From: BRH-c25 sp964619815
GTDB taxonomy: Bacteria; Bacillota; Clostridia; Lutisporales; Lutisporaceae
Length of the DNA: 14,114 bases
Assembly (NCBI GenBank): GCA_964619815.1
Contig: CAZUGK010000106.1
Location: 1-14,114, forward strand
Direction of reading: 5' to 3'
Shown: piece after piece, positions 13,454-14,114 of the stretch
Numbering within the stretch: the stretch's first letter is position 1
How the letters are laid out: each line of letters starts with the position of its first letter
Position numbers and translations under genes: made by a program
The notes under the pieces: generated by a model
The model's database searches: none
What the model saw: only the letters and a program-made list of their open reading frames with translations
Told to the model about the DNA's origin: nothing

Positions 13454-14032
13454 CTATCCTATGTTTATTACTTTTCCTGCGGAATTCATCTTCTCAATTA
13501 TTGAATACATATTCCCTACTACACCTGCCTGCAGCTTCTCTTTCAGCTTATAGTAATCCAGGCAGGTTCCACAGCTTATTATCTCTACTCCTGAATTTTC
13601 AAGCTTCTTTATATTCTCAAGCACCTCAGAGCCCTCAGAAGTAAGCTTTACACCACTGTTGAGAAACATCACTGTCTTAGGCAGCGGCGTAGTTTCAGTA
13701 AGTGCGTAAGTATAGCTCTTCATCAGAACTTTTCCCAGCTCTTCTTCTCCCTGGCCCAATTTATCCGAGGTTATGACTATTACTATACTGTCATCTTTTT
13801 CATCAGACTTTTTTATACCGGCTGTCTTTTTTATCTTTATGTAATGACACCCGTTGACCTCTGATACTTCATACTCATAGTTAAGGTTTGCAGCCAATCT
13901 TGATATGTTTTCCTTTGCTGTAATATTATCTACGATGGCTACGACTTCGCCTTCTTCTATTTCTTCAAGTGCCTTCTTTGTCAGTATTACAGGCTGTGGA
14001 CACACAAGTCCTCTGGCATCAATTTCTTTCAT
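13454..14032 (-). CDS. yedF: Sulfurtransferase-like selenium metabolism protein YedF
   Basis: A 192-residue two-domain protein of the YedF family, which tracks with selenium metabolism genes. The N-terminal TusA-like domain (1-70) begins MKEIDARGLVCPQPVILTKKAL, with the sulfur/selenium-accepting Cys11 in CPQP. The C-terminal DsrE-like domain (about 82-192) contains FLNSGVKLTSEGS and CGTCLDYY with Cys154 and Cys157. The family role in selenium trafficking is inferred from genome co-occurrence; the exact reaction is not known. Start ATG at 14032 has GGAGG six bases upstream. The mscS-type gene follows at once. No other selenium gene (selD, selA) is in the window. Confidence 0.92.
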   Translation of the reverse strand: MKEIDARGLVCPQPVILTKKALEEIEEGEVVAIVDNITAKENISRLAANLNYEYEVSEVNGCHYIKIKKTAGIKKSDEKDDSIVIVITSDKLGQGEEELGKVLMKSYTYALTETTPLPKTVMFLNSGVKLTSEGSEVLENIKKLENSGVEIISCGTCLDYYKLKEKLQAGVVGNMYSIIEKMNSAGKVINIG

Positions 14033-14064
14033 GGATATCCTCCTTTATATATTGCAAATTTGTA

Positions 14065-14085
14065 GAAGAATGCGAAGCATTCTTC
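14065..14085. repeat. Perfect short hairpin upstream of yedF
   Basis: GAAGAATGC (14065-14073) and GCATTCTTC (14077-14085) are perfect 9-bp arms around a 3-base loop. It lies 33 bases upstream of the yedF ATG and is not followed by a T run on either strand, so it is a structured leader or repeat rather than a clear terminator. The remaining bases to the window end (14086-14114) show no coding signal I can use. Confidence 0.5.
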
Positions 14086-14114
14086 AGGTACGAGGTTTCG
14101 AGGTCACGGGGTTG

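Overview
The window looks like a chromosomal housekeeping segment of a low-GC, endospore-forming Clostridia-type Firmicute. The gene order purA / dnaB / rplI / gdpP / DUF2232 / rpsR-ssb-rpsF matches the oriC-proximal cluster I know from Bacillus subtilis. The LonC-type protease, a family restricted to spore formers, and the selenium-linked yedF point to an anaerobic clostridial relative. I cannot name the species. Every protein gene and the single tRNA lie on the minus strand, so transcription runs from high to low coordinates. I see no transposase, integrase, CRISPR array or prophage gene.

From high to low coordinates: yedF (TusA-like plus DsrE-like domains) is translationally coupled to an MscS-type channel and a small DUF951 protein. 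A clear sigma-A-type promoter (TTGCAA-N17-TATAAT, 12306-12334) and a structured leader then drive rpsF-ssb-rpsR, closed by a strong terminator (11037-11073). After a 325-base gene-free stretch comes a tightly packed operon: MazG-like protein, DUF2232 membrane protein, gdpP (c-di-AMP phosphodiesterase) and rplI. DUF2232/gdpP overlap by ATGA, and gdpP/rplI abut with no gap. lonC and dnaB follow, each with its own leader hairpin, then a terminator (3338-3380). A 563-base gap with a cluster of DnaA boxes leads to a COG2509 FAD-dependent dehydrogenase and purA. Last is a tRNA-Lys(TTT) cut by the window edge, with its own consensus promoter.

The coding content is mostly well known; the unusual material is between genes. 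(1) Related palindromic elements of about 43-48 bases sit 3-6 bases upstream of the Shine-Dalgarno sequences of dnaB, lonC and rpsR. Two share a loop motif at the same spacing and differ by a compensated base pair, so this may be an undescribed structured leader or a repeat family. (2) Four exact DnaA boxes (TTATCCACA), two directly abutting, plus degenerate copies in register, lie in the dnaB/COG2509 gap. (3) The predicted 5' leader of pre-tRNA-Lys is a perfect hairpin reaching almost to the mature 5' end. (4) The rpsF leader can sequester its own ribosome-binding site. These four are predictions from sequence only.
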